A DNA stretch of 64,000 nt, from positions 45,367,707-45,431,706 of the forward strand of contig CANTUZ010000006.1 of the NCBI GenBank assembly GCA_947846985.1, read 5' to 3'. A program made the translations under genes and the position numbers. Below the pieces are notes generated by a model. That model was not told the origin of the DNA, searched no databases, and saw nothing but the letters and a program-made list of their open reading frames with translations. Of the stretch, positions 1 through 14,541 are shown one piece after another (position 1 is the first letter of the stretch; the number at the start of each line of letters is the position of its first letter). The stretch is from Fratercula arctica (Eukaryota; Chordata; Aves; Charadriiformes; Alcidae).

Positions 1-2472
1 CCGGCTTGTAACCGCTGATGCTCATTTTCAATTTGGCCCCTTTTCTTTTAAACAGCTGTTTTAAAGGGAGGAGAGAGTGAATGTGAATCATTTTTATTAG
101 CTTTCATGATTCCTTGGAGCTATCGGGCAGTACTGGCAATCAGCTGTTTTTCATGGGATGGCATTTTACAGTGTGTTACCATGGGCACAAGATAACAGGG
201 AGAGGGAACAGCCTTAGAGCGAATGCGACAGCAACAATAAACCCATCTCTTGCACTTTTTCTACAGGTGCATTACAAAGCCTTCAAGAATTATGGAAATA
301 GTCAGCTCAGCATCAAATAAGAGGCATACTGTAAATGTTTCGCCCCAGGGGTAGCTCTAGGAGCGAGGGATGGTTCTGCACATGTCTATACTGCAAATGA
401 AGGGAGATGCTGAAGCTGATGCAGTGGTACCCAAGGTGGCTTCAGAGCAGCCACGCAAAGGCTACCAGCAGCACAGCACAGTTTCCAGCCCTGCAAACAT
501 TTGTGCAGCAACCCAGCATGGGTATAAAACCTGATAGGAGTAAATGCAATTAATAATGTCTTTGTGCTTATAGAAATACATAACAAACTGCTTTTTCTGT
601 GGCATTGTAAATTTTGGTTTTGTTGTCTCCTGTATGCGTTTTCTCTGCCAGGTGAAAGGGAGTAAGATAGAACAGGGCAGAGAAATCCCATGGTCAGGAA
701 ATATGAACAAAAGGATAAGAAGACATTGACTGGGCTATAGTATCAACAGTTGATCTTGGTGAGTCAGGAGCTGGAAGCAGAGTTATGTGGTTTACAAAGA
801 TGCCAAACTCACAACCACAGACTAAGCTGTTACTGCACCACAAGGAAACACGCCACTTGCTTTAATAAAGCTACAAGTAGATTTAAAAAAATGATAGGAT
901 GGTAAGGGCTTCTGCAGAACGTCATCATGTGGTGGGTCCCCACCAAAGCTCTGGCCTCCAGCCCTTTGCTCCTCCAAGGGACGGGCTCTGCCAGCCTTTT
1001 GGGTTTCTTCCTGCAGTATGGCCACAGCCTGAGACCCTGCTGCTGATGCCTCAACCAATGAGTGATCCCTTTGACTCCAGAGGAGTCACAACAGGGATAT
1101 TCTAGGCTTTGAGGAAAGACCACAAGGTTTGTATCTAAAAAAAAAAAAAAAAACTTATCTCAGTTTTACAATTGTTTTATTAGTGGTTGTGTCATGTAGA
1201 AGAACACCATTAACCATGGTGGTACTAAACAATATCAAAATATATTTATTTATCTTATCCAAAGGATGAATCTTGTTTGTTTTTTTTTTTTTATTATCCC
1301 TCCTCAATCTGAAAGAAAACACTTTATTGTTTTCCCTCATTTCCACTTGGACAGAAAGACACTCCTAATTAGCAGGAGAGCTGATGAGGAGCACCAGGCA
1401 CGCCTGTGCTGCCCCAGCCCTGCGGAGCGCTGCTCGCTGCAGAGGGGTGGGAAGTGTTTGCGGCATTAGTCAGGCAAATGTATCTAGAAGTCTCGCATAA
1501 TTTCTAAAGGCCACAACGTATGATATTTATACCTATGTTCATTTTCTCGTCACAACATGACAACTTGCCAGGTTAGTATCAATTTTGGGCAGTGGCGTGG
1601 TCCCCAGGGGGATGGTGGTGTAGCGACAGCACATGTTTGCGTAATAGTTTAGTTGGATGGTACAACTGGGAGCTTAACAGATACTTTCCATCCCAGCCCT
1701 ATTAAAAAGAAGAGCAGATTTTATTGTTAACTATTGGTTGAATCTTCTCAAACCCTCAAACAATTTGGCTTGATGCCGGTTTCTTCATACCAGGCTATTA
1801 GTTTCAGATGACTCACTGCTAAGTAGGCACTGGAGAGGGCCGTGAGGTTGGACACTCAAAGTCCTTAACCTGAGGAGCAGTCCTAGCTATTGGAACAAAG
1901 GAAATGAACCTGTTCTGGAAACTTTCCTTAGAAAACTTAACAAGGGAAAGGATGAAGAAATATCTGTAACACCTATAAAAAAGTAGTAAAAGCATCTCCA
2001 GAAGCTCTGTTTACTGTATAGGCTTTCCATGCAGAGACTGAGGCCTGTATAAATCTGAAAGGCTCTCACTGTGTGAATATATAGATTGCATCTAGTGCAA
2101 TATCACCATCAGTTTGGTCCACCTTTCTATGATTCAATACAATGAATTTATTCTTGGATTTTTGAAATTCAGACAGTTATCCAGAACATTTTCCCAAGTC
2201 AGCTAATTGTCTATTACCTACTAAAATGATCTGATGGACTCCCTGTATAAAACCTGTACGTTATGCCAAAATATTTTACATTAAATTGTACACTTTGAGG
2301 CTTTTTGTTATTAGAAACTGCAAATGCAAAGACAAGATGACAGGGGCGCTTTTCTGTCCCTTATAGAAGGTTACGAACTGGCCCATTTGGAATAACAAGC
2401 AAGGGGAAGTTCCACCCCTAAATAGGTGAATTGGAAAGCTGACATGCTGTTACTTCACAAATTTATACATAG

Positions 2473-2495
2473 ATATATATATATATATATATATA
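2473..2495. repeat. (AT)n microsatellite
   Basis: Uninterrupted AT dinucleotides for 23 bases in BCHE intron 2. Confidence 0.95.
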
Positions 2496-5400
2496 CGTAT
2501 GTTACTTTTGACATCACTGTTGCTACTGTTGGTGCTCTTTACACACGATACCACATAACAAGTTACCTTGATAGTTTTTGAGACAGCTCTTCAGAATATT
2601 CCTTTATATCAGCTAATCACTAACCACCCTGTCTGTTGAACTGACGGACCCTCCGTACAAATGCACTGCCACACTTAATATTTTATTTTAAAATATTCTC
2701 TTATGGCCTTTATCCTCTTAGACGAATGGGAAAGACAGCAGCCATCTAATCTATTAACTGAATAGGGTGAGCGGTGCCATTTATAATAATGAATCTCTGA
2801 AAACTACCATACTGAAAGGTGACAATTCAGACAAAGGTATTGTCAGCCTGTGCAATACTGGGTGATTGGAAAGCATCCAGGGTTATCTGTTTCATACACT
2901 AAGCTTCCTTGCAGCCTCAAGGTATCAGGCCTGTGCTCCTGTGGCACTGTGAAGAACAGGGGAATTTAAAAAAATAAAAAAAAAAAAACCAAACTGGTCA
3001 TGTTTAAAAACATTGTTTTATTTATTAGAATTTAATTCTTGCGAGAAAATAGTAATCCGTTTCCGAAAATTTGTAGTAATTAAACCTTTCTCTTTTACTT
3101 GTTCCTTAGGATGCAAATACCGTCAGTCCTGATTCTGCGACGTTTGAGCCTTACTCAGATTCCCACTGTAATGAATGACAGGGCTCATATGATTGGGTAC
3201 TACAAGTCTGGGAGAGGTTGCAGATTTGGATTCTTTGAAGTACTTTTCTTAAGCAGCTGTTCATGGGAAGTTCATTATGTTCTGTTGTGCTCAGTTCTCG
3301 CTCACAGATCACACGTTGAGCTCCTAATCTAGTGACTATAAAGCGCCCCTGAGCCATAGCAAAAGGAAGCTGCTTTGCAAGTTATATTGTAGGTAAATAT
3401 TATTTCTTCTGCTGATCCTTGAAGAAACCTGTAGGATCCAGCTGGCATACCTTTTTAACTGACAGAAACTGGAGAAGGACCTTTGCAGCTTGGCTTTCTC
3501 ACACCTTCACAGGCTAAATAAAGCTCAGGATATTCCTTCCAGATTCCAGCTTGGTGACAGCAGTTGTGTTTTTAAATGTCTTAAACTATAAGTTATCGTG
3601 GTATGCACTATTACAACCGATATCAGTTTCAGGAAATGAAGCAACAAGCAGTTGCTTCTTTTTTTGGTCTTACTGTGTTCTGCTCAAAACAGCCTCATGA
3701 AGCACCCATCAAGTCGAAATGTTTCTTGCTTGTGCATGTCTTGGTACTTATTTGTGAATTCCTGCTATATATAAGGATTTGGTAAGGTAGGTCTTAAGGT
3801 ATTAGCTATAAATAATATAGTATTTGAGAAATGCAGATCCAGGATGTTCCGCCTTAGCTCTTTGGGCATGCTTGCAGTGCATTTAGGAGCTCAGTGCCTC
3901 AAATCCCTGGCTCCTGGATTGCAGTCTGCTCTGGTATCAGGAGTAATAACGAGCCAGGTCAACCGAGCCAGAGCTAATGAGCCCTTCAGACCCTGCCTAC
4001 GTATCATAGAATCATAGTATCTCTAATCTCCTGGGCCCACACTGGCACTCCTGCACGTAGGTCTCTTCCGTGGTGAAAATGTTCCAGCAAAGCTTGGTAC
4101 TATTTCAGGAACCCCTACCCCAAACTCCACTATCTTTATAGCATATGATGAGATATGATTATCATACAAGGTGTGGAACAGCAGTCTCACCGTTCTGTCT
4201 AAGAGTCAGTAGCACTAGAAACTGGAAACAAGTTAAAACGTCCTTTCCTGAGCAACTGGTCAAGTTAAACGTTACCAGACCTTTCTCTAAATTTAGCTCT
4301 AATCAATAATGAAGATCCACATTGATTTAAACTAGAGCAACAGTGTCCCAACATCCTCTGGGTCCCTCTGAGTGAAGGACTATCAGTCCTGCCTCTCCTG
4401 TCCTCTCAGCAAGTCTATATTACAGTCCTAAAATCCTGAAACTCAGAGATCCCTCAGTCTCTCAGATGGAACATCCCAAATACATGCATGTTCTGCACAG
4501 TTTTGGAGAGAGTCTAAAGGAGAGAGTGAGACCATACCCAATCTCACAGCTTTCTCATCACGGAGCAGCGTTTCTGGCCAAAGAAAAGAAAGCAAGCTCT
4601 GAAAATGGAAAGACTCTGCGACACTGGAGTGGCTGGCAAGAGGAAAGGGAAAAAAAAAAACAAACCCAACCCTAAACCAGCAAATGACCTTCAACCTAAT
4701 GGTATGACTTCTAGAAGACAAAAGATTTGAAGTTAAATTGAGTTCAGGGAAATGGATAAAATTTTGACATTGTGGAGATAATTTTAAACCGCCAAAATAT
4801 GTTTTATCCCATCTTGTTTTAAGAAATACTTACCTATCACTCAGCGTGATACTCACAGTCACGCTAAGCCAAATGTGGCAAGTGTCTAATACAACATACC
4901 TACAACATATAGTTAGTCATTTACACATTTAGATTACGTATTGGGATAAAGCAGTAAAGAATTTTCAAACTTATTGTATTCCTTCTGCTTAACATACCTT
5001 ACATCTGATGTGTTATTTTGCATGGGGTTTTAAAGACCAGTTTTTGAGGTGAGTCAACTTGCTAGTTAGGGGCTGATCCAAATTCAAACAAATGGAACAG
5101 ATTGATTGACTTCAAAAGCTTTGGATCAGGTCCCAGCTGGAGAAATACCTGTAGCTGTTTATAAAGGAAACTTCTCTCTTCCTAGACAGAATTCACAATG
5201 ACGATTTTACACCTTCTCCAGGAGTCCAGGTTCTGGTGTGAATATTCACAGTTCGTATTTACATCACTTCTGAATAGACATGAGAAAGGTAACACTATGG
5301 CTTAGTCTTTCTTTATTCTAAAGGAAATTTTTTGCCTTTTTTTTTTTTTAGTGTTCCTATAAAGTATTTTTTAAGATCCTTATGCCCTTTCATGTGGTAT

Positions 5401-7619
5401 CCATTTTAGCTTTCAAGGACCACTTTTCAAAGCTGTTATTTTTTTACACTCTTGACTGCAGCCAGAAATCAGACAAAACTGTAGTTTTCAGTCTTACTTG
5501 TAGAGGTTGAAGAGGGTTATTTGGAAATGGAAGAAGGTGCTGAACCTTATCGAGACCTTGAAGAGGAAGTAACTTCCATAGGAGGTAAGTAAAAAAATAA
5601 ATAGTCAGGAAGGCACATGACACTTTCTCTTTGACACTTCCTCTTTTACTCATCCTCTGAAACTGGCTTATCTCCTCTACAACCTCACTTCTTCTCATAA
5701 TCTGGAAAAACATAAACTTATGTAGTATCTTAACCAGAATTGCTCCTTGGTACAAGCCTAAAGAGAGTGTGTAAATGGAAAGAAAAATGGCTTTGTTGCC
5801 ATGGAACTGTTAATATTGTGGTTTAAATTCCCAGTGGCATTGGTAAAATTTGTCAGCCTGGTTGGTTGTGAGAAAGAGTAAATACTGTACTCATATGTAT
5901 ATGATCGCTGTTTCCATCTCTTGCTTTCTCTCCCATTAATAGAGTTCTTCCCAGACACTCAGAAATTGTTAGATAAATGGATTCAATGCTTTCCTTATCT
6001 CTGGAGACCAAATTTTCAACACAGACTGTGTAGTAGACAGTATACTAGGATATAGTATTTGAGATTTGTTTTCAATTGTAATTGCCCTAATCATGATTTC
6101 TTTTCAAGATGGATGATCCACATAGCCCTATACCACATAAAATCGTCTAGATTCATTGTGTTCTGATGGACTTCATCATAGTAGCATTTTCTTGATATTT
6201 TCCGCTACTGCACTGCCATTGTTTTATTTCTGTGAATGGTAGGAAGAGCATGAGTCACAAACTTCAACTACTGTGCAATCTAGGCCAGATTGAGCAATCC
6301 TATAAGTGAAACCATCAGGTAGCTTTCAGTAGTATGTATATGTGTTATTGCTTCACCTGAAATAGAACCACTGATACTTCACGATAGGAAATGTAAATCG
6401 GAAGCTACAGCGTTCGTAAACCCCCAGATAAGATATTTAAAAAATATATGATTAAGTTATTTTCTTATCTCTGTTATAAATTCATTGTAGGTTTGACACA
6501 GACAAGTGGTGATCACGTATCTTTCCACGATAAACACATTCAAATTATGTCCCAGCATTACAACATCCCGTGAATCTGATTTGAACTACATTCCGGCACC
6601 AAGAGGGAAATCTCCAAATATAAGCTTTCAGACTGAGAGTCATGAAAGGCATGCTCTCGAGAAGAAATAATATGTAAAGAAGGGAGAATATCTGAGCCTA
6701 TTCAAAGTTCTCTTTCAAAACTGGGTGGATTTTTGTGGAAATTATAGTATGTAGACTACTTAATGGCTAGGAAAAAACAACTGTTTAAACCTCTAAGCAT
6801 TTCTAGTTATCTAGAAAATTCACTTGGAGGCTACTCCTTGAGGACACCACGGTGAATAACATTCATGAGAGGCAGGTATTTAAAACTTCATTAGTTAAGA
6901 CAAAAATCACAGTATTTGAACAGCAGCTCCAGTAGAAAAAGGATCTCTCTGGTGTAAATATGCGGCAACACTCTTTAGAGTTTGCATTGTATGAAATTAG
7001 GAAGTTGCCTTCTGTTCCCTCAAGGAAAGGTAGAGGGACACAGATGGTGGCCAGAGATGTCTGGGAAAGCAGAGGATGGCAGCTTTTCATTTTACATCTG
7101 CACCAGTGTGTAATTGTGTAACATTACTAACTGTAAGCATGAAATGCCTGATTTCTACTTACGCAGCTTCTAGATTTGTGGGGAGAGAATCTCACCAATC
7201 CTGTGACTAAATTGTTAACTACGTTTACCCACAACTGGCTCCTATTGCGGCTGATTGAAAAAAAATTAAACACCATATTGAGCTACCTTCAAAAATATGG
7301 TGTTAGGTAACCTCTGCTGCTCCTCATTTCCTCTTTTCACCCCTTTGCCACTTTCCTGAATCAAGCCAATCTCTTGCGTTAGGGAGTAAATTAAAATGTG
7401 TACCGAAAGGTTTCCATTCTTCATGTGAAATTTCTCAGTAGGACTTCAGATTAGTGTTCCAGAACCACCTGGAAAAATGGGGTTTGCAGACCTTTTAAAC
7501 TTCAATTTCTGTCTTTTGATGATGAAACAAGGACTAAGCTGCAGAAAAGCAGCATGGAAGAAGAGCGCCCTTAAAAAGAGAATTAACTGTGAGTGAACAC
7601 TAATTAGAATTTCACAGTG

Positions 7620-7655
7620 ATTTTTGCAGGCATGTGTTTACGTGCCTGCAAAAAT
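7620..7655. repeat. Perfect 13-bp inverted repeat with 10-nt loop
   Basis: ATTTTTGCAGGCA (7620-7632) is exactly reverse-complemented at 7643-7655. Flanks do not extend the stem, so it is too short for a microRNA precursor. Confidence 0.9.
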
Positions 7656-7967
7656 TATGATATAAGGAAAGTAATCCCTAATCCCAGATTATCTCTGAAG
7701 TGCATTGCTGTTATATGTGAACCTTCTTTACACATAATAAGTTCATGCATGCATTTCCTTCATTTCACCGTTCACAAATCCTTTCACCCCCCCAAAAAAA
7801 ATGGTTAGCGAGCCTCTCAGACATTTTCTTATCTTTCCAACTCTTTTTGTTCTTTCTCTCTTCTTTATGTCTCTTCTTGTTCACCTAGGCTCTGGCATCA
7901 TTAGTTAGCATTTCCCTCTCTTGTTTTCTCATCTTCCTTACTTATGTACTTTCCATCAAACACTAAA

Positions 7968-8532
7968 TTACAGAATCACAGAATGGTAGGGTTGGAAGGG
8001 ACCATCTAGTCCAACCCCCTGCCAGAGCAGGGTCACCCAGAGCAGGTTGCACAGGAACGCGTCCAGGTGGGTTTGGGATGTCTCCAGAGACGGAGACTCC
8101 CCCACCTCTCTGGGCAGCCTGTGCCAGGGCTCTGCCACCCTCAGAGTAAAGAAGTTCCTTCTCATGTTTAGGTGGAACTTCCTATGTTCAAGTTTGTGCC
8201 CATTACCTCTTGTGCTGTCCCCGGGCACTACTGAAAAGAGCCTGGTCCCATCCTCCTGACACCCACCCTTTAAGTATTTATAAGTGTTGATAAGATCCCC
8301 CCTCAGCTGTCTTTTTTCTGGACTAAAGAGACCCAAATCCTTTAGTTTTTCTTCGTGAGAGAGGTGTTCCAGTCCCCTAATGATCGTCGTAGCCCTTTGC
8401 TGTCCCGTCTCCAGCAGTTCCCTGTCCTTCTTGAACCGGGGAGCCCAGAACTGGACACAGCACTCCAGATGTGACCTCACTGAGGCAGAGTAGAGGGGGA
8501 GGATGACCTCCCTCCACCTGCTGGCCACACAC
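7968..8532 (-). mobile_element. CR1 LINE, 5'-truncated copy (about 565 bp)
   Basis: On the minus strand it ends with the octamers ATTCTGTG ATTCTGTA at 7968-7983, the typical CR1 3' end. It encodes the open but start-less C-terminal end of CR1 ORF2 (motifs [44 protein letters not shown]). The 5' break is at about 8532, after the usual CTCCCTCCACCTGCTGGCCA region read on plus. The frame is still open for 186 codons, so the copy is fairly young. It sits inside BCHE intron 2 in the gene's own orientation. Confidence 0.95.
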
Positions 8533-11500
8533 AGTTATTCCAAATTATTTCCATCCAGGCTTCTTATTCCCAATGCCAAATTTGAGGTAGCAATCATACC
8601 ATGATTTTATTTCAACTTTGGAACAGTTGTATCTCTGCATTCCTCTCCTCTCCCCAAAATACATCCATGTAGGCTCTATGCCAGGTCCTGGGCACAGCAG
8701 GGAACCATGTCCAGTAAGGGCTCTTCCACCTGTCTCTCTTGTGAGAACACGAAAAGCCACGTCCAAGACATTTCCCTCTATTCTTTTACAGGGTCAGCCA
8801 AAGGCAGCATAGCTCTACAAAAAAACACCTCAAAGAGATCCACTTTATCATTTCTTGTGCCTGTGCGTGCATGTTTGTGTGTCTCTGTCTCTGACCACAG
8901 ACCCAGGGAGTCCACCTTGCCCAGTCCCAGGGCTGCGCATTACCACTGGTCGTTTTGACAGTCGTGTTAGAGCTTACACTTTTCTATAAAGCACTGCCAG
9001 TGTTATATTCAAGGCAAACCTTTGCATTACAGTTTCCGCTTTTAGTTTTATGTCTCATTCAATTGCTCCTACAATATTTGAACATTTCCTTAATAGATGT
9101 TCTCATCTCCTGTTTGAAAATAATAGTTTGACTCATGTGTTGTAGTGAACAAAATCCGTATGGACGGAATTTGCTGCACGTTCGGAAAGTAACAAGACAT
9201 CTTCTTGTAATTTTGCAATATTTGTAATACTATTAAGACAACCTAAACAATTTGTGTCCCAGACCTATTTTCTAAAGATGATGGAATCAAATACTCCTGG
9301 TTTCAATTTTGAAATTCAATGTCTGCTTGTCAGCTTGCAAGCCAGAGAGACGACTGCCAAATGTGAGTCTCTAGTTACTGATTTTTTCCATGATGCGCTA
9401 TTTCCGAATAGATTGCTAAAAAGATGTTTCCATTACTGCTTCTGAATATAACAATATGTATGGACCCCGGAAAGACGATAAGCCACTTTGGGGATCCCAA
9501 AATCCAAAAGTGAAAGTGAATAAATAGGAGTAAGTTTCCTAAAACTTGACCTTTTTTTTTTGTTCATCACTATGATTTCCACATGTTTTTTCATGGCTCA
9601 GGGGTGATTCCAATGAAAGACAGCGAGTGTGACAATGCATGTGCCCTTTTGGGTCAAAATTAAAATTTTACTTTTCCCTAACAGGGGAAGGGAAGACTTT
9701 CCTTTCTGTGTCCTTTTGGTATTTTTAGAAACCTCCCTCATGCCTCATTTATACTCCTTCAGTTTTTACCTCACACCCAGAAATCTTCTGTTCTGGGTTC
9801 TTGACCTGATCCAATCAAATCACTAGTTAAGGTGACAAATGACTTATTCTAGGCAAACGTGAGATGCCAGAAGCAGCAGCCTTGGGGAAAGGCTCCCCTT
9901 GGTCCCGCTGAGCTACAGCTCCGGTGCATTTGAAGACCCTGTGAGGACCATCACCAGGTCTCAGCTGAGGAGATCGAACCCAAGCACCTGCCTCTGTCCC
10001 TGTGAAGGTGGGCTAATCTCAGAAAGAAATACAGCCCACAGGAAATTTCTTACCATGAAACGGCTGACTGGTACGTAAAACTTCCTAGTTTCTGAAGTAT
10101 TAGAAAATTAAAAGTAGTTGGAGTTTTATTTTTTTTTTTTTTTCCCCAGTATATTCATTCCCTTCCATACGTAGAGTATACAGGTCCCCAGTTCAATCTG
10201 CTGTCTGGACTCTGTATGAGGCTGTTGTTTTTGTTCTCACTGTTCCGAAACTACTCTCTATAAACATGTTGTGATAAGTTGGTAAGGAAAGCACTGAAAT
10301 TTATTATGTGTCTACCAGTGGAGCGTCAGGGAAAGGCAATAATAACCAGGCAAAGTGCTTCAGAGCTTTAGTGGGACAATCAAAGCCTCAGAAATTCCCC
10401 TAAAACATAGGAGGAAATATTTCAAAGGCTTCACTTTATAGAAAAAGCTGCAAAGATTTGTTTCAGCAGTTGTAAAACTGGCAGTGAGACAAGTTTTGCC
10501 AGTTTCCTTTTATCCAAAACATTTTTCACAAAGCCTTAAAAATATTATCTTCGTATGTTCCACTGCATTCTTATTTGAGTTTTCATCTCATCTGATTTGT
10601 CTGTCTCCTTGTCACTTTACGTCACTCATGTCTAACAAATACAGTTACTAAATCTAATGAATAAAGTAACGCAAAAGGCATAACCTAGCAACCACTGATT
10701 TAGGATGCCATATATTTTTTCATGATAAATAAAACTTCCTCTTACTAGAGTTAGCAGAGCATTCTGCTGCTTATGATTGATAGTACCTGTTAGTGTCACT
10801 TGCTTACTTTCAAAAGCTTTCTGAAGAATAACAAAAGCGCAGAAGAGAAATGAATTTTAAAAGCATTTAAAAAAAAGAAATTTAAATCCTTTCACCATGG
10901 ACATTCACTTAAATAACGTGTGCTGGAAAGCATTCGGGAGAAAACCACTGAAAACTGACTTAATATTGTTAAAATGAACTTTACCTATACACAAACATAA
11001 TCATACTGAGCCTGATCCAGCTCAGGCCACGCGTCCTTGCCTGTCTAATTTTGATGATATCTGGAATTTTATCAAATGATTTTAAGGCTACCAGTTGATA
11101 TTCAACTGCTAATATTCTTAAATACAATAATTAGCTAAGGACACCCTAGCTCAAGGTAAATGGAGGAATTTTAAATCAAAGTGTAAATCACGAACATTGA
11201 TATTTTGAATCTGTTCTTTCCCATAACCCAAATATTTTATTGTACTTGATTTATTCAGACAGCACCAGTAATAACCCTCTTTCTTCCCTCACTGACAGAG
11301 CAGATTTTTGAGGGTATGATGACAATGTTGTTCTTTCAAGGTTCAAATACTTGCAAAAAAAAAAAAAAAGTATTTTATGAAATTCTGCTGATAGCACTAG
11401 GAACAGCTGGGATACTTGGTCAACCTAAGTTGGTACCAAAAGTTCAGTCATGACAAATTGTAGTGATAATGAAAAAGCAGAAGTGTTCAAGTGATGGAAA

Positions 11501-14450
11501 AGGAATTGCCATACCTGGAAACTTTTATCTTCCAATCCCAGGCATTTATTGGCCGTTTAGTAATAGTTACCTTTCCCTTCACTTTAACGGGCATCAGTAT
11601 CCACCTCAAGACTGACTTCACACTGTTCAGTCAGGACGTTCCTACCTATGCTTTCTCCCTCAGGACACCGTATCCAATTTTAAAGTGAAAAGGTCATTGG
11701 AAGATACAAGTGTTCGGCTGCCAGTAGACTTCAGTCACCGGCATGCCAAGGAGACCAGGAATGCCCAGGACTGGAGGACAGAGGCACTTCAGCCACACTG
11801 GGAAGGGCAGGAACTGGCTGCATGTCTCCCAGAAGAAAAGTGTGATCGCTGGAGTGATGCTCTTCTAAACACTGTGAATCGGAGCATGGCATTTTTGTCC
11901 CTGTGTAGCACATCCTTGCAAGAGTCTAATGGATAATCTGTACCCCTGATTACTTAGATCTGCTCTTGAAATAAATCGTAAGCATATTTCTGAGAGGAAG
12001 AGATGCTGCAAGTGTTTAACAGGAGGGTAAGTTACCCATGCTGCCAGTCTGCTTAGCCACAGCTCCATGGTGGGTGCTTGCCTGTGTCCTGTGGTCTACC
12101 TTAGAGCATCAGGGTTGGCATTAACTAGAAATAATCCAAAACATCACTACCAGGAATCTTATGGGTCTCCCAGTCTGTCCTTTCTTCATGCCACTCCATG
12201 TTAACTGCCTGAACAGCCAGAGCCCGTGAGGTAATTTGCTTTTTTTCGTTCTCAGACAGTGGTGAGCAGCCTGTCCCTACCTGCATTAAGAGAGGTAGTT
12301 ACAGCATCCATAGTTCACATGGGTTCCCAAGCCACCGGGTCCTGTTCTGGATGAATCTGCAGGGAATCTCATGACTGAGAAGCAGTGGCTTGTTGTCATA
12401 GAAAAATATTTCAGCAGGGTCTTCAGAAATGTTACAAACCATGTGAATATATGTCAGATTCCTAAAAATTACACTATTCCCTTGGGTACTGAAGAGAGAT
12501 ACTGGTGTATAACGCCAGCATCTAACTTCAAGCCTCACATTTAAAATGACTGTTCCCTTCTCCTGCTGAACCATCTACACTACCCATTCCCCATTCATAT
12601 TCGAAAATAGAAAACCTTATCCCTGCTAATTTTCCAGCAAAAATGGTCAGTTATCACTGATATTTATTATTAGCAAGGATGAGAAATAAGAAGTGGCTAG
12701 AGACTTGCAAAATTGCATCAGCTATTGATGGTGGTCGAATGGGAAACCCTTGGGCTGGCTGGTGGTCTCCTTTTGTTTACTGAGAAACGGAGAGATCAAG
12801 AATTTCCCATACACTCTTGGGATCCTTTGAAGGAGCTACTTCTCTTTTTCCCCCTAACACCTTTTCTTTTTTTCTTACATGACATTAGGTATGTCTAAGA
12901 AACAGAAAACGCTCCTACAGAACATACCTTTGACTTTCCACACCAACGTTTTTAATTCCCACTGCTCATGTGAGAACGACAAACAGAGATCTTTAGGGTC
13001 AAAGTATGGGCTTGAAGACCTCCCATGAGAAACAGCTCCACAGGCGGTGAGCTGAGCTCCCTCTTGGTTCCTCCCAACCAGAAAGTAGCAGTCGAAAACT
13101 GATTTCTTTCAGCTTTTGTTGACTCTACCTTATCTCCTTTCCTCTGCAGGCTGCTCTTCTCTCCCTTGTGCTTTTATATGTCTGCACATTAGAATATTAG
13201 GTCAAATGCCCTCATTAAAAATCATGCTGTACAATATTTCTGATTTTCATCTTTTTTGCCTGATTTTCTCCTCATCTACTGGAGACATCAATGGTAAAGT
13301 AATTTTCCCCTCAGATGTTTACCCTTTGATCATGCCAGAGTTTACTATAAACATTGTGGCAAACGGGGCTTCCTCTGTAATTTATAAATGTTTACTGTGT
13401 GCTCAAGGGTGCCAGGAAAACAAGGCCCGCCTATTACTTTTGGAATTATTAATGATTTTTATTATTTTCCCACCTGTTGTACGCTATGAATAATGTGTTA
13501 CAGAGCCTGAGGAGTCTGTGTTCTGGATGGTGAGGAAAGTGTCACATATAGGGTTAACACTGACCCGGTCTTTTACTGTTACATAAATTGCATGACTGTA
13601 TTGTTTACCCTAATAGTGATGTTTTTGATACTTGTGGTGGAAGAAGAGGGAGGGATTATTTGCTATTTGCTGTGGAAACCACTTGAAATTCAATCTGTAG
13701 GCTAATCTAATTATAGTGCAAATGATAATCAGATAGATGACAGGACTGTCTTCTATAAACTTAAACCTGAATGTACCTTATGTTGTCTAATTTTAGCTAG
13801 CTACAGTGACAGGGACAGTGTACTCTATTTTGCACAGCAGGTTATTGACATTTTTATATATATATAGAATTATATACATATATACATAAAATTTGAAAAT
13901 ATGTATATAATCCAGTGGAAACCAATAGTTCACAGAAATGTAAATACTGTTCTGCAAAATCTAATATGGACCTGAATTTCTCTTTTCCTACTAAGAAACG
14001 GTTCTGTTTAATGGAAAGATCCACTATCTCTGATATAAGAACCTGATTGCAAACTCCTGTAGGGCAGGTTGTAAAGCTGCAGTATATAATAAGGAGCCTT
14101 CACTCACTTTGCTCTTCACTAAGGGCCTAATGACACCAGCTTCAAAGCAATGTTGTCATGGCATGTCTTCTTGATGCAGGAATTGTTACCAAGCTTTACC
14201 TGACCTCATTGTACAGGCTTCATCTTGGAAATCTATCAGATGCATTTTTGGCATTGATAAATCAAGCGCACAGCTCAATTCCAGAAAATACACCCCTGCT
14301 GAATGCTTTTCTCTGAGCTACGGTCTTTCATACCAAATTCATATGGAGTGGTGTCATCAGGCTCCGAGTAAAGAGGAAGAGTTTATAGATTAAATTTTAG
14401 ATTAAATTTTACAAGAATAAAACCTGTATTAAAACATTATGCATTGATGA
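8533..14450 (-). other. BCHE: BCHE intron 2, middle part
   Basis: No exon or repeat family recognised. There are T and A runs at 10129-10143 and near 11356-11369, and an AT-rich patch near 13850-13890. The longest chance open frame (13116-13493, plus) has no family features and no codon signal that I trust. Confidence 0.65.
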
Positions 14451-14541
14451 GTATAGCTATCTGGATAGTCATATATGCTCGTATAGCTATCTGGATATTC
14501 ATATATGCTCATATAGCTACCTGTATAGTTTTAATATGCTC
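14451..14541. repeat. 30-bp tandem repeat, three copies
   Basis: Copies start at 14451, 14481 and 14511, each beginning TATAGCTA after one base and ending ATGCTC. The first two differ at only one position; the third is 31 bp and more diverged. It lies in BCHE intron 2. Confidence 0.92.

Larger units (their letters stand above)
1..7967 (-). other. BCHE: BCHE intron 2, left part
   Basis: AT-rich intronic DNA. It holds A runs (1137-1153), an AT microsatellite (2473-2495) and a hairpin (7620-7655). I searched the minus strand for the terminal coding exons (the FWTSFFPK and W-rich tail regions of the family) and found no convincing match, so they probably lie to the left of position 1. A plus-strand stretch at 3111-3240 follows a good pyrimidine-CAG-like acceptor but has no clear donor. 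Confidence 0.7.

Noticed and set aside
4005..4023. TCATAGAATCATAGTAT, resembling CR1 3' octamers
   Set aside because: Only about two octamer units are present and the CR1 3' UTR does not follow, so it is too short to call.
7450..7495. Minus-strand PFFQVVLE reading resembling the end of BCHE exon 3
   Set aside because: The upstream residues do not match the family, and a stop follows almost at once.
13116..13493. 125-codon plus-strand frame in BCHE intron 2
   Set aside because: No recognisable motif, hydrophobic composition explained by T-rich sequence, and opposite strand to the gene.
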